Positions 49,521-60,337 of a stretch of 64,000 nucleotides of DNA are shown here, one piece after another. Under the pieces are notes generated by a model. That model was not told the DNA's origin. It saw nothing but the letters and a program-made list of their open reading frames with translations, and did no database searches. Within the stretch, counting starts at the first letter, position 1. Every line of letters starts with the position of its first letter. The stretch lies in assembly GCA_026874595.1 (NCBI GenBank), contig CM049314.1, forward strand, positions 54,541,812 through 54,605,811. Direction: 5' to 3'. Position numbers and translations under genes: made by a program. Origin of the DNA: Sipunculus nudus. Lineage: Eukaryota; Annelida; Sipuncula; Golfingiida; Sipunculidae.

Positions 49521-52500
49521 GAGAATAATTGTACATTGAGTGACTAGGCAATGTAATAATGTTGTTTTCTAGAAAAAAACAGAGCCTAACAGATCACAGG
49601 CTTTTGCCAAGAGTAAGAGTGCAAAACACTGATACATCTATTATAGAAATGTAGGCTAAAAGATGCGTCAGACAGTTACAACAATCTGTTAATTGTACAT
49701 ACTTAGGTACTTGTGAATTACAATGACTTTTTATCTCCATATTGATTGATTCCTGTCGCGTCTACTCTAAATAAATCTTTATCGCAGAAGCCGTGTTATT
49801 TCAGACGGAATTTTGAGTTTTTGTAAAGTTAAGAAATATAGCCCGGAACATGTATTGTTTCTGTTATTTTATTTAAACAATTGAAAAGTATATTATTATC
49901 TAAGTAGAATTTGATGGCTGATATGCAGGGCATGAGATATATTAACTATTAAATGTATCATTATTCAACATCATCGGAAGGTAGAATGACCAAATTGACC
50001 TTACTCCGTTTAGCTTTGACAACAAATCTGTAAATACAGTATAGATAATGTGTTGCTACTCTCTCGGTGTTTTGGGATAATATAATCATTCGTTACAGTC
50101 CGTGCAACTTACAGCTAAGTAGACCATTCTTTCATAAGCTTCTCAATGGAGGCTGAATATTTCGGTTTGTTTTACTTTGGTCACAATAACATTCTCTTTA
50201 AACTTCCTTCTGTCTGTCACCTCAATGCCTATGTTAGTTGAGTTGTTTACTGTTAAAACGGGTTGAAAAGGTACAAATATAGATGAACAGTCGATCATCC
50301 CGTTTAATATGAAATTTGTATGGTGAGAATAGTTTATGTGTGGTACAACCGTGTTGTTTTGGTAATATCCCTGTACTGGATAATATTTACTTAATAATGG
50401 AAGCAGACGGCAAATAGTTGAGGTTAAATTAGATTATACATCTATACCTTTTTTCTCTGTTTCAAGCATGAAATAAAATACTATGAATTACCTCTTGGAA
50501 ATACTAGAAATAAGTATGAAGCCAGTAAGTCAGTGCAGTGTCAGATACATGCTCAAATAATAGACACCTAAATGTCTATCACAATGGTAGTCTGTGATAA
50601 ATTCAAATATATACAAGTGATTGGTGAGAACAATCTCTTTTAAAATAAGCCAGTCAGAGACCCCCGTCCTCCTGCCGCTTGCGGAGTGAAGAGGGAACTA
50701 AAGTTTAAACATTTATTTTTATTTTCCCCAGATAAATACTAGAATATCGATTACGAATCAAAGCCCACTCCAAATCATCTTCAAAAAGGTATTGTAGAGA
50801 CCTAACTCAAGTATCTATTCCTTATTAGAGTGGAGATGAACTTTAGTTTTTGGGTGACGTGTATGGGCATACATACATACATACATACACACACAAATGA
50901 ACAGATGTTAACGCACAAAGCGGACACGATTCCAATCACGCCCCTCTCGCCGTTTGATGAATGACAAGGTGCAATGAAGCCATAATGGTCTCCCGGACTT
51001 GTAAGAGTATTGAAAGATTGAAAAAATATTTTCAGGGCTTTAAGGAACGCGGAGGTAAGCGTCTGTGACGCGGGATATCTCTTTGGACGCTGGGCTCTTG
51101 AGGTCCAAGCATCCGATCGGACGTCCTCATTTCTGGCCGTAGGACCGAGAGAATCACAACTGGTAGCAGTCACCAGCCATTTCCGAGTACATCAAACAAC
51201 CCACTAATTTATGTACACACTGTGCTGAAAAGTGATCCTTATATTCCATTTTAATCAAATAATAATATCATGACAGGATATCCAATCATTATAATAATGT
51301 GATTATGACGTAATATAAAAACGATTAACGATTAAAAACGATTTTACTTACCTTTACAAAAATTGAAATCGATCCCCTCTCTTGGAACGTTCCAAATTTC
51401 GTGGGACCCTTCATAATTTTGGCCTGAGCGTCCGGGATTCTCTTCTGTTGAGGCCTTGATGAAATGATATAGGTAAAAGGGAAGCATGGTAGAATGACAA
51501 GGTCATATTACCGAAGGGTAAGGAGTTGAGTAATAAGGAAAGACGACGGAAAAAAGTTGTATTGACTGAGTCTGATTGAATAGGATGACAGAGGATTATT
51601 GTATGCAACACTGTATCTACTGCGGCAAACGGATACAAGGTAATTAGAAAAAAATGTACATTGGTGGGGGATACAATACATAGCCAGTTATTACTGTAAT
51701 AAATAGGGGTAAAAGAAAGGCTGGCGTGTCTGGTAAGGTAATATCTAAAAGTTACCCTTTTTTCAGCCGAGTACACGCTAAAAACAGGTCATTTTAAACT
51801 GAAAAAAAGAGACCTATATCGAAACTGTTACCTCTGTGACGGAGGTTGTGTTTTAATCAATGTCTGCGTATCTGACTGTTCGTTGTTTGTCTGTTAAGCT
51901 ATCGATTTCTACAAAATTTTGTAGAGGCAAGATCCCGTTAAATTTTCGTGCAGATCCTGGCTTGTTGTTTTTGCCCTGGGGGGAGCTATGGGATCCATTC
52001 CGGTGGCATATGTAATAAATCAATGAACCATTATGTCACAACCGTGTCTTTTTTTAGACGTAAGACAATAATATGTGTGAGAACCTGAATATGTATGAGA
52101 TATTACAGCCAAGTATAAGATTAAAAAATATGGTCTAGCAATACAAAAAAATCTACTCATTTTTATAATTGATATAAGTATGTTATTTCCAATACATAAA
52201 TCGTACTATCTTAGTAGCAGGGAGATGATTACACTTATCACTCCCATGCCAAAATGTTGGGAAATATATACCCCATCCCCTGTATTAACGCCCCGTGTGC
52301 TTGAGAAACCATTGCAGACTTAAACCACGCAAATGCAACATACAAAATATTAAAAAAAAATGAATTATTCAGTTAATTCACCCGGGGGTGCTAAGTGCAA
52401 CATAAAATAAACATGTACTGGTCAATAGGAGACGTGGGTGTGTTCAGTACTAAACGAAGGGGTCAGATCTGGTTGTTCATGATGTTAATTGAAAGCTTTT

Positions 52501-52842
52501 ATTTACAGCCCGATGAGGAGAATAACACGGTGCAAAGATCGTGACATAAACACAATACATATATTGTATGAATGGAGTATATCCCTGAAAGGTCGCATTC
52601 GTTTGGACAGGAGCTTCTTTAGAAATTGCCACTAATGGCTAGATATCGTGTTAACGTCTTTTGAAAATGATTCTTTAGGAGTCACCTTTGAGTGGCAACA
52701 AGTAATTACCATGTATTCCCCCGGCTTTTGTTGGATTTCACCTGAAGAGGGCGGGTACACATTATCAGTTGTTCGGTTTTGTGGCATGATATATGAAAGC
52801 TGCACGTTTTCATGTTTTCTACAATCTAAAGACTATACCTAA
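49521..52842 (+). repeat. Segmental tandem unit, copy 4 (3' part only)
   Basis: Copy 4 begins at the equivalent of about 29160 (GTACATTGAGTGACTAGGCA) and runs to the unit end (GACTATACCTAAAT). The sequence equivalent to 29160-29960 is therefore present both in copy 3, left of the LINE, and here. The LINE consequently does not simply split one copy: it sits at a junction between a 3'-truncated copy and a 5'-truncated copy. Beyond 52842 the sequence is unrelated to the unit. Confidence 0.85.
50869..50896. repeat. (CATA)n/(CA)n microsatellite
   Basis: CATACATACATACATACATA followed by CACACACA. The same site in copy 1 (30591-30612) has a shorter run. Confidence 0.9.
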
Positions 52843-54480
52843 ATAAGTGCTAAAACGCTTGTCCCTGTAAATATGAGAGGTCTTTAGAAAACCGCACTAA
52901 TATCGCGCTTGTGTGGTATTCTGAATATCAGTTGACTTCTCACTCCGCCGCTACATCTTTTGACTCTAAATGTATCTTAATCAATGAGATAATTAATGTA
53001 ATTTACGCATATTAATGCGTTCTGAATTTTACTTCTTTTACACCTGAACTCTACCTATTTGAGAAAGTTGGTATTAAAACACATTGTAGCTGGTTAATTA
53101 ATATGGTAACGGAACCGAGTCGTTAGGAAGCTTTTAAGGAAAGCCCTGCAGCTAATCAGTGGTGTTTAGGATTACAGTATAAGAAATAAAAGAATTAAAA
53201 AAAACGAAAATAATGTAGTATGAACTCCAGGAGAAACATATAAACTTTCAGAAGTGGCTTCTCATATTTCAGGGAAGTTGTGTTTATTCTCCTGTATATA
53301 TGTGAAAAGTCTCTATCCTGTATCATGATGTATTCAAGGTGAAAGGTGAAGGTTTCAAAGTATTTCGATCACTGATATATACACACCTGACCTCTTCAAA
53401 CTTTTATGTAAAGAGTTCATAATTTCTTTTAATTTTAAGTTGTTGACAGCTAGGCATAAGCCCACCAACAGAGGGCTGCACAAAATCATAGTTACTATTG
53501 GAATGGTTATTATGATCAATAGTATACCTTACTTTCCTGAATCGTCTTTGACTGAATTAACTATATTTCTTTACAATCGTTAGTTTCTTCTATTTCTTCG
53601 CTCTTTCAACGTGACTGAATATATCGCGTTTACCTTATCGTTGATTTATGATACATTGGATGGAAGCACTTTTCCGGTGGGTAGACTCGTCATAACTCGT
53701 TAAAGCTTTTCTCATTGATTTAAACAGGTGTGTTGCATATCTAAGAACCCGAAATAATACAACACAAACACCGATATATAACGTGAAGGACTTGACATTT
53801 CAAGAAACTCTTACGAGTTCAGGATATGGACCAGTGATTTTGGAAACTTAGTGTGCATGTCCTTCTAAGAAGTCACAATTAATACGACAGCAACGTGGTC
53901 GAGGGATTTCACAAGGGACAATGATAATACGGCCTGATACAAAGTCAGCCAGATTGCTGTTGACAAGTGACACATTGTACTTTGTTTGTAGATTTCTGAT
54001 TAACGCCGTACAGCCAGGGGTTTCTGAATTCATGGGTTGCGATTCCTACTGTAACGGTGGGGAGTGTCATCAATGTCATTCAGGATCAAGACATGATAGG
54101 AACCCGCAAGAAATTGCCAGAATGTCCATACCATACCTGAGCTATACCTACCTAAGGACAATCATGAACTACCATTAACCACCGCTCTGTATACGCTTTG
54201 GAACGCGAGTGGCTTGGGTATTCAGGTACTAGTCAAAAACATTTGAAAAAGAATGAAAGCTGACACATACATAGTCTTTTTTTAATTGCAGGTCCGTGGT
54301 ATGCAGGTGGGATTATAAATGAAGAAGAAGATATCATTAGACTGACACGTAAATAGTTTTAATAAATTCATTTTTTAAGCACAGGGGTTGAGATAAGCCA
54401 GACTGATGAGACTTTTATCGGGATTTCACTTATATACCTCACATGCGTTGGCTATAATTAAGCTGGCATTCAGCTCAGAC
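52843..54480. other. Spacer without supported genes
   Basis: Mixed AT-rich and moderately complex sequence. A plus frame at 53921-54178 encodes a Cys-rich patch (GCDSYCNGGECHQCHSG) but has no recognisable domain or flanking splice logic, so I do not call it a gene. Confidence 0.4.
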
Positions 54481-54486
54481 ATCTAA

Positions 54487-54526
54487 TGACGTAACCGAGT
54501 CAATGACGTAGCCACTCGGTGACGTT
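54487..54526. promoter_or_regulatory. CRE-bearing inverted repeat
   Basis: Three TGACGT words occur within 40 bp (54487, 54504, 54520). ACGTAACCGAGT (54489-54500) and ACTCGGTGACGT (54514-54525) form a 12-bp inverted repeat with one mismatch around a 13-nt loop that contains the middle TGACGTA. It could be a CREB/ATF-type site cluster or a hairpin. No transcript start can be assigned next to it. Confidence 0.4.
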
Positions 54527-54529
54527 CTT

Positions 54530-55800
54530 GGCCATGATGTACAATTTTTAGAACTCTTTATACAACCATACTGAGCAGAATCGGACTCAGAAGATTAAGA
54601 CTCTGCTCTTTAGGGTTTCTGGGCTTTACATTCTACGGCCCACATTGCCCCGGGTCTTCTAAACAGCGGGGTAGGGGTAAATGTAATGATGAGGGTGATG
54701 TAGTCCGCTGAAGTATTGTTTCAAGTCAAATTACATAGACCTTAACTTGGGTGTTTTGGTGGTAAGGAATACGTATTATTTTGTAAGCATGCGCATGTGA
54801 AATGTAAACAGGTAGTGTTTTTATTGAAATCTAACATATTTTGATTTTGATGTATGAAAGTTGAGAGAAGTTATCCCGCCGTTCCACAGTGCCCAACTGA
54901 CAGAAGTGAATTTTGAGTAGAAACGATCTATGGCGGAATGGTGCCCGTCAAACTGGTAAATACCAAAAGGAGACCAGACACGTAGTAAGAAAGTCGCCAT
55001 TTGTTGTTCCTCAAATGCACCTTATCCTTATAGCATATTACTATTGCTCCCAAAAATATAATGACCCTATAAATAAAATCAATAAATTTAAGCTGAACAA
55101 TGAATGAATTAACTAAAATAAACAATGAAATTAAAACAGAGCAATATACAAATGATAGCAAAACATATATGAATGTATTACAACAAATAAACGTAAAATA
55201 ATAAATAAACATCACAATACATGAATACATCCCAATAAATAAATCTAGCACAATAAATACACGAAGAAAATTAAATGAATACATTATCTCATGGGTCATT
55301 AAATGAACGTACCGCAAAAAGCGAATGCGTAGTAAATTGAAGCATTACAATAAACCCAAAACAATAAGTTTTTAAGTAATAATAACACGTTTTTTGAACC
55401 ACAAACATTTCAAAATAGGTTACTTGAGAACTTGATGTTTGCGAACGCCCAGCGATCATTGGAAGCCTCCCCACATCGCCGAGCGATAACGGGGAACTGT
55501 TATAAAGTGTCCGACCATGGAAATAAGGTCAAGTTCAAAAGTAAACATCAGGTGAAAATGTGTCATCTACGACGAATATTGGGCCTTAATGTCAGATTAA
55601 GAAAATACTTCATATCTGAGATATAAATGGAAAAGTTCAGATGGAGGAAGAAAAATATCGATGGTTTTGCATTCTTTGGTCAACCTACAAAACATTTTGA
55701 CCCACATATTGATATAGAAACTAGACGACAATAGGTCGAGCGCTTCAGGAAATTGAAAAAGGACAGACAGACAAAATGGGGAAGACAAAGACAAATAAAA
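54530..55800. other. Spacer with A-rich low-complexity stretch
   Basis: The interval 55060-55280 is dominated by AATAAA/AATGAAT words; the hydrophobic minus-strand frame there is a by-product of that composition. The rest has no supported feature. Confidence 0.45.
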
Positions 55801-55804
55801 TGAT

Positions 55805-55990
55805 CTATAGTTTATGTAGATAGAGCAATATTTGACAATGTTATGAGCAAAATAACATTTGTTTTTTTTTGTGACCTTGACCTTGACCCTAAACCTATCG
55901 CCACTAAAAACAGGATTGCTTTAGTTTTCTTTTCCACTATCAACTGTATAACTTTCCGGGCGATTGCTTGAGATTTGTGGAGTGTAGAGC
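55805..55990 (+). repeat. TGACCTTGACC-core repeat, unit 1
   Basis: The unit runs ATAGTTTATGTAGATAGAGC ... TTATGAGCAAAATAACATTTG, a T-run, then GTGACCTTGACCTTGACCCT, then TCAACTGTATAACTTTCCGG and GCGATTGCTTGAGATTTGTG. The order of blocks recurs in units 2 and 3. TGACCTTGA is also the orphan nuclear receptor (SF-1/ERR) half-site word, here in overlapping tandem. Confidence 0.6.
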
Positions 55991-56115
55991 GAAAATAAGT
56001 GAAATCTCGTAATATCGTTTGACGAGAAACGGTACGAGATTTCCGAAGATTTGGTTTTAAGTCGAATAAAATTGATCAAATGCTGCCTTAAGCAAATCAC
56101 TAGACCTATATAGCT

Positions 56116-56272
56116 TGTTACGGGGTGCACATAAAAGCTGACCTAACTGTCTCGCTAGTGAAGCCTGCTTTTCTGGCGAAGCGGTTGGTACGCCGGACTT
56201 GTGCGCCACCAGCATGGGTTCGAAACCTGGATCGGCCTAATGTTTTCCCTTAAGCAATTTGTCTTCGTAACA
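56116..56272 (+). repeat. TRIM left LTR (157 bp)
   Basis: Begins TGTTACGGGGTGCACATAAA and ends CAATTTGTCTTCGTAACA. Differs from the right LTR by about ten substitutions or small indels. Its terminal 7 bp are perfectly inverted. Confidence 0.85.
56174..56227 (+). promoter_or_regulatory. tRNA-like Pol III promoter in left LTR
   Basis: A box TGGCGAAGCGGT (56174-56185; 11 of 12 consensus positions) and B box GGTTCGAAACC (56217-56227; 10 of 11) are separated by 31 bp, normal tRNA spacing. GGCG and CGCC flank the A-box loop as a 4-bp D-stem. The acceptor stem is not recognisable, so this is a tRNA derivative, not a tRNA gene. GCCGGACTTGTG and CATGGGTTCGAAACC are identical to blocks in the SINE at 25.36 kb. 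Confidence 0.65.
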
Positions 56273-56275
56273 AAA

Positions 56276-56293
56276 TGGGGGCTCATCCGGGAT
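56276..56293 (+). promoter_or_regulatory. TRIM primer-binding site
   Basis: TGGGGGCTCATCCGGGAT starts 3 nt after the left LTR; TGG would pair with a tRNA CCA end and the rest resembles known tRNA-Pro-primed sites. Its placement is the main evidence that the repeats are LTRs. Confidence 0.75.
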
Positions 56294-56393
56294 GACGGTA
56301 AACTTTGTGGCCAACGGAAATAAGCTAAAAAAAAGTGTGACTCCTTGGATAATAAGTCTTGTTCTGATAGCAGAACGCTCTTAAGAGGGGGTG

Positions 56394-56551
56394 TGTTACG
56401 GGGTGCACATAAAAGCGGACCGAACTGTCTTGCTAGTGAAACCTGCTTTTTTTAGCGAAGCGGTTGGTACGCCGGACTTGTGCGCCACCAACATGGGTTC
56501 GAAACCTGGATCGGCCCTATGTTTTCCCCTGAGCAATTTGTCTTCGTAACA
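56394..56551 (+). repeat. TRIM right LTR (158 bp)
   Basis: Direct repeat of 56116-56272. It carries its own A box, TAGCGAAGCGGT (56453-56464), and B box, GGTTCGAAACC (56496-56506). It is preceded by the polypurine tract and followed by the AGCT duplication. Confidence 0.85.
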
Positions 56552-56654
56552 AGCTTTAGAACTGGTGTTAGAAAAGCGAGACTCCAAATTTTTAAATATC
56601 ATGGATGTTCCCCGGAAATACGTAAGCTTGGTTAAAAAAAGGCTATGGAATGGC

Positions 56655-56850
56655 AAAATAAATAAGTTACAGTTTATGCGGCTACGATAAATTTTGAGGA
56701 AAACATGAAGAAAAAAAAACGATTTTGTGGTTTCTTATGACCTTGACCTATGACTTATTTATACAAAAAGACATCAGACTTCTAGAACGTTAGGTTTTTT
56801 ATCAACAGTACAAGATTTATAGGGGTTGCTAAAAGATTCTTCCCTGTGGT
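56655..56850 (+). repeat. TGACCTTGACC-core repeat, unit 2
   Basis: Blocks: ACAGTTTATGCGGCTACGAT, an A-run, CTTATGACCTTGACCTATGA, CAGACTTCTAGAACGTTAGG and TATCAACAGTACAAGATTTA. It is more diverged than unit 3 but keeps the order of blocks seen in units 1 and 3. Confidence 0.55.
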
Positions 56851-56997
56851 ATGTCATATGTTAGATGAAAGAACAAGCAGGGAGGCGAATTTGACGACAA
56901 CTGACAAACAGACGACCATACTGACACACTGACACATCTGAGATGACAGGTGGTCAGACAATCGCATGGAAAAGCATGAAAGAACAAACGAGCTTTA

Positions 56998-57170
56998 GTT
57001 TGTGTAGGTAGGCCATGTTTTGACGAAGTTATGATGAAAATAACATTTCGTCGTTTTTCAATGACCTTGACCTAAATTGACCAAAAACAATCGGGTTCTA
57101 GGACTTTTAATTGTCAATCAACTGTGTAAGTTTGAAAGCGATTGCTGCAAAATTGTGGGCTGTAGGTTGG
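56998..57170 (+). repeat. TGACCTTGACC-core repeat, unit 3
   Basis: Blocks: TAGTTTGTGTAGGTAGGCCA, GTTATGATGAAAATAACATT, CAATGACCTTGACCTAAATT, AATCAACTGTGTAAGTTTG and AGCGATTGCTGCAAAATTGT. Unit 1 is its closest relative. It ends in a (GACA)n tract. Confidence 0.6.
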
Positions 57171-57215
57171 TGACAGACAGACAGACAGACAGACAAAGAA
57201 ACAGACAGACATAAG
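57170..57215. repeat. (GACA)n microsatellite
   Basis: About six GACA units, then imperfect continuation. Related ACAGAC words occur after units 1 and 2 (55760, 56910), so the tract is probably part of the repeat family. Confidence 0.9.
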
Positions 57216-57456
57216 CAACTGAACAACATGCTTGCCGAAAACGAAGATTTCCGGCAATCAGTAAACTCATTAAACCCTATAAGCCTCCCTACCTATAGGA
57301 AAGGCTTAATAAACGCTAATTCATTCATTCTTTCATTCACGATCAGTATTATCATCAATATCTTATTCTTATTCTTCCTTCATATTCTTCACACACAATA
57401 AAAATACTTGTTTTCACTTCTTTACTTTATTTCCATATGTGACCAAATTATATGTA

Positions 57457-57504
<48 letters not shown>
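57457..57504. repeat. (AT)n microsatellite
   Basis: About 23 AT units. Confidence 0.95.
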
Positions 57505-57507
<3 letters not shown>

Positions 57508-58680
57508 GGAACGCAATAATAATATCGTTTTTCTCTTTAAAGTGCCACCTGTAGCTTGACGTTAAGGCGTGTACCTGTAACTTATCGATCGAGGCTTTTG
57601 TGTGCACTGATAAAAAAAAACTAAAACTTCTCTCCACCGTTTATTTCCTCACCGCACAGCAAGCCATTCCATCGGCTTGTAACGCATAATAAAATATTCG
57701 GTGTTTTAAACAAAAATTCATATTTACATATTTTTCCATTTTTTTAAATATTATACACAATGTTATTTTCACGAATTTTTACTCCTTTAACCTGCCATCA
57801 ATACATATTGTTCTTGCTACATCTAAGTGTTTTGTTGATAAAAGTATATGTAATGTATGAAAACGACAATCATACATAGGACCTTTTTAAGGAGACACGT
57901 TTTATCTTAAATGTAAAATAACAACGATGGGTTTAGAAACATGTACCTGGATGATATTTTGACTGAAAAAATTGTAATTGCTCAGTGGCTATGGAGTTTG
58001 GTGATTTCAACATTCTGTTATTGCATAACATAAAAACTATTCATATATGTAACGTTTTTAGATGTTAGTGTTTGTCGGTTTCACTATTCCATCGGCAGTT
58101 AAGAATGTAAATGGAATATTGACTTGATTCATATTTCAGGATGATACCTACAAACGCCGTATCTGTCTCAGCTTGAGTGACGAATAAATCTTCAAATGCA
58201 GCTAGACAATCCGCCAAAAAGAGACCATATCAATTTTCATTAAGGCAAGCTAATTGATAGTTACCGAGCCTCACCGATCTGGCGACCAGGTGTCTTTCTT
58301 AGACACAGAAACAAGTACGCCACCAATGGTTTGTTAAAAAAATGGTGGAAAAGAACATAAGATACATAGCGGGGTGGATCGACATAAAGAAACGGCTAAA
58401 AAAACAGAGGTGATCATATCACATAAGGAAAGCTAACTTTAAACTAATACAATTCAGGTTGTATTTTTGGGATAGAATTCTAGGCCCACTCTTTGTAATC
58501 CTAGATACGAGATGGCAACGGGTTTTCACCTGGTATAGAAACTTCTCTTTGATAATCCGCAAGCAATGGTTATTAGCATGTCCAACTCTCTCCTTCTTTG
58601 CCGTCAACTGTTTAGGAAGTCTAGTACGAGAACACAACGGGGCCAGATTGAGAAATATATACTAGTGTTTGAATAGGCGC
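57505..58680. other. AT-rich spacer
   Basis: No supported gene. Overlapping frames on both strands at 58419-58665 show no domain. Complexity rises from about 58140 onward toward the next island. Confidence 0.45.
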
Positions 58681-59990
58681 TGCGAAAAGGGCCCGGTGTC
58701 CTCTTCTTTGCAAAGCCATAACCTTCTTCGCAAAAAAAAGCGCCATGGCGCACCTCGCGGAAAACAAAGCAGACGAGCGGAGGGCCGTGGAGGGTGTCAC
58801 TTTCTCCGCAAGCTCTGTCGATAACTCTATCTAATGCGACTCAAACCTCTTAATGTGTGCACCACTTCAAAGCTCCAGAGCTTTTGTGGTGCTTTTCAGT
58901 CAATCAGAAAGATAGTAAGTTCACTTAAAAGCAAAGCGCTCGCAGTATGAAGAATACAGCTGATCAACCAGTGTCCGATGACATAATTAAGTATTAAAGG
59001 TTTGATATGCTGGATTGAATTACAAAGTAATCACTTCAAGCTTGGAACAAAGGCCTTTCGTAGCTTGCACAACGTGTGTATAACACACATTTGGAGCTGG
59101 CCCTCTCGCTCCAGTCGTCCCAGACATATCAGTTGACAATGGCATCACGCATCGCTTGTTCTAATCGTGCTGGGTTTCAATCTATCCCCGATTCAACTGA
59201 CATACAGTCCATCCTGCCTCAAATAAGACCGGGCTAGAGAACATCGATCTTACCCCGAATAATGCAGCCATAAACAGGCTTCTATACGGCCCGATGACGA
59301 ATGTTTAAGGTTCACTGTTCTTGATGCCGCCACAATAGGAATGTTAGAGTTCCTTTGTGGCGGAGCGCACGACCCGCAGAGCCTCATTGTGAGTTGATGA
59401 ATATTTTATCGCGCCTACTTCTTCGGCTAATTCACGCCTTCACAATGCACCATGATTAAGTCTTGTTCGCACAGTCAGATTTCATCTGGTCCATTGTTTG
59501 CTTTACAAAAGCCAGTATAAAACATTAACAAGGCACGTTTGTAGCATCCCGGCTTATGGTAGACCCGGCTATTGTGCAGGAAAAATGATATACACTTAGC
59601 TCTTGCTTGTCCTAATTACTTCATTGAACCGTAGCCCAGGGCACGTTTTTCCCATCAATATGGTACCTGTCAAATCAGAGAACTTCTCCTCTCTAGAGAG
59701 AGGAGCCGACGCATTGCTATACACTAGAGGCGCGGGGACTGAGTACTTTCATTAGCTCGTAATAATACGTGCCAAAAAGTAAGCTCCCAACAAGAACCAA
59801 AAAACGATTGATGAAACGGTCAGGTGTTTGGTTATGCTGGGAGGCTGACAGTCATGGAGACGGGTCTCACAGTGAGCCTTCCTATACCGTTTTCACTGTG
59901 ACCTTGTTAATTTTCGCCTGGCTCTTGAATATATTGTTGCTCAAGTGCAACACAGATGCTTGAACACACACGCAGCATTATTCCACAGCC
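58681..59990. other. Complex non-coding island, candidate conserved regulatory element cluster
   Basis: About 1.3 kb of balanced, non-repetitive sequence with no frame above 65 codons. It holds a 12-bp palindrome GCGCCATGGCGC (58740-58751), an AT-hook/homeodomain-type CACCATGATTAAGTC, and a Sox/Fox-type CCATTGTTTGCTTT (59491-59504). Its texture matches the islands at 8.5, 14.6 and 18.3 kb. Regulatory function is inferred. Confidence 0.4.
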
Positions 59991-60284
59991 AGGATCATTT
60001 TAAAGTAAATCCAAAAGTATTATTTAAGGAACACTTAATTGTCACATGAACAGGTCAACAGATTTTAAAGCGAGCGTGGTGGACTAAGTTTCGATATTTG
60101 TTTAGGAATGAAAATACAGCAACTTATATACCATAAAACATTGCCTTATACTTCTTTACTTTTTTATATCCTTCAGTCATTGGTTTTAATTTAACAGCCT
60201 GACGAAGCATTTTAAATTTATATTATATTGTTTAAGATAACATCTTTTATTAGTAGGATCGTTTTGTTAATAAAATTTATATAA
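59991..60284. other. AT-rich spacer
   Basis: Nothing supported; leads into an (AAT)n tract. Confidence 0.5.
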
Positions 60285-60285
60285 A

Positions 60286-60336
<51 letters not shown>
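60285..60336. repeat. (AAT)n microsatellite
   Basis: About 17 AAT units. Confidence 0.97.

Positions 60337-60337
<1 letters not shown>

Larger units (their letters stand above)
56116..56551 (+). mobile_element. TRIM: complete miniature LTR retrotransposon with tRNA-like LTRs
   Basis: Two direct repeats, 56116-56272 (157 bp) and 56394-56551 (158 bp), about 93 percent alike, each start TGTTACG and end CGTAACA. Between them are only 121 bp. Three bases after the left LTR lies TGGGGGCTCATCCGGGAT (56276-56293), which reads as a primer-binding site for a tRNA-Pro-type 3' end. Directly before the right LTR is a polypurine tract, AAGAGGGGG. AGCT flanks both ends (56112-56115, 56552-56555) as a 4-bp target duplication. 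There is no coding sequence. This is a textbook TRIM, dependent on an autonomous LTR element. Each LTR contains a tRNA-like stretch with A and B boxes, described separately. LTR divergence indicates an old insertion. Confidence 0.85.

Noticed and set aside
53921-54178. Cys-rich 85-codon frame
   Set aside because: The Cys patch matches no domain I know, there is no supported splice context, and an overlapping frame exists on the other strand.
54928-55317. 129-codon hydrophobic minus-strand frame, membrane-protein-like
   Set aside because: It lies on an A-rich low-complexity stretch whose reverse complement reads as Phe, Ile, Tyr and Leu by composition.
59686-59705. Apparent 20-bp palindrome CTCCTCTCTAGAGAGAGGAG
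   Set aside because: On checking, only the central 12 bp are truly palindromic, so it is not remarkable.
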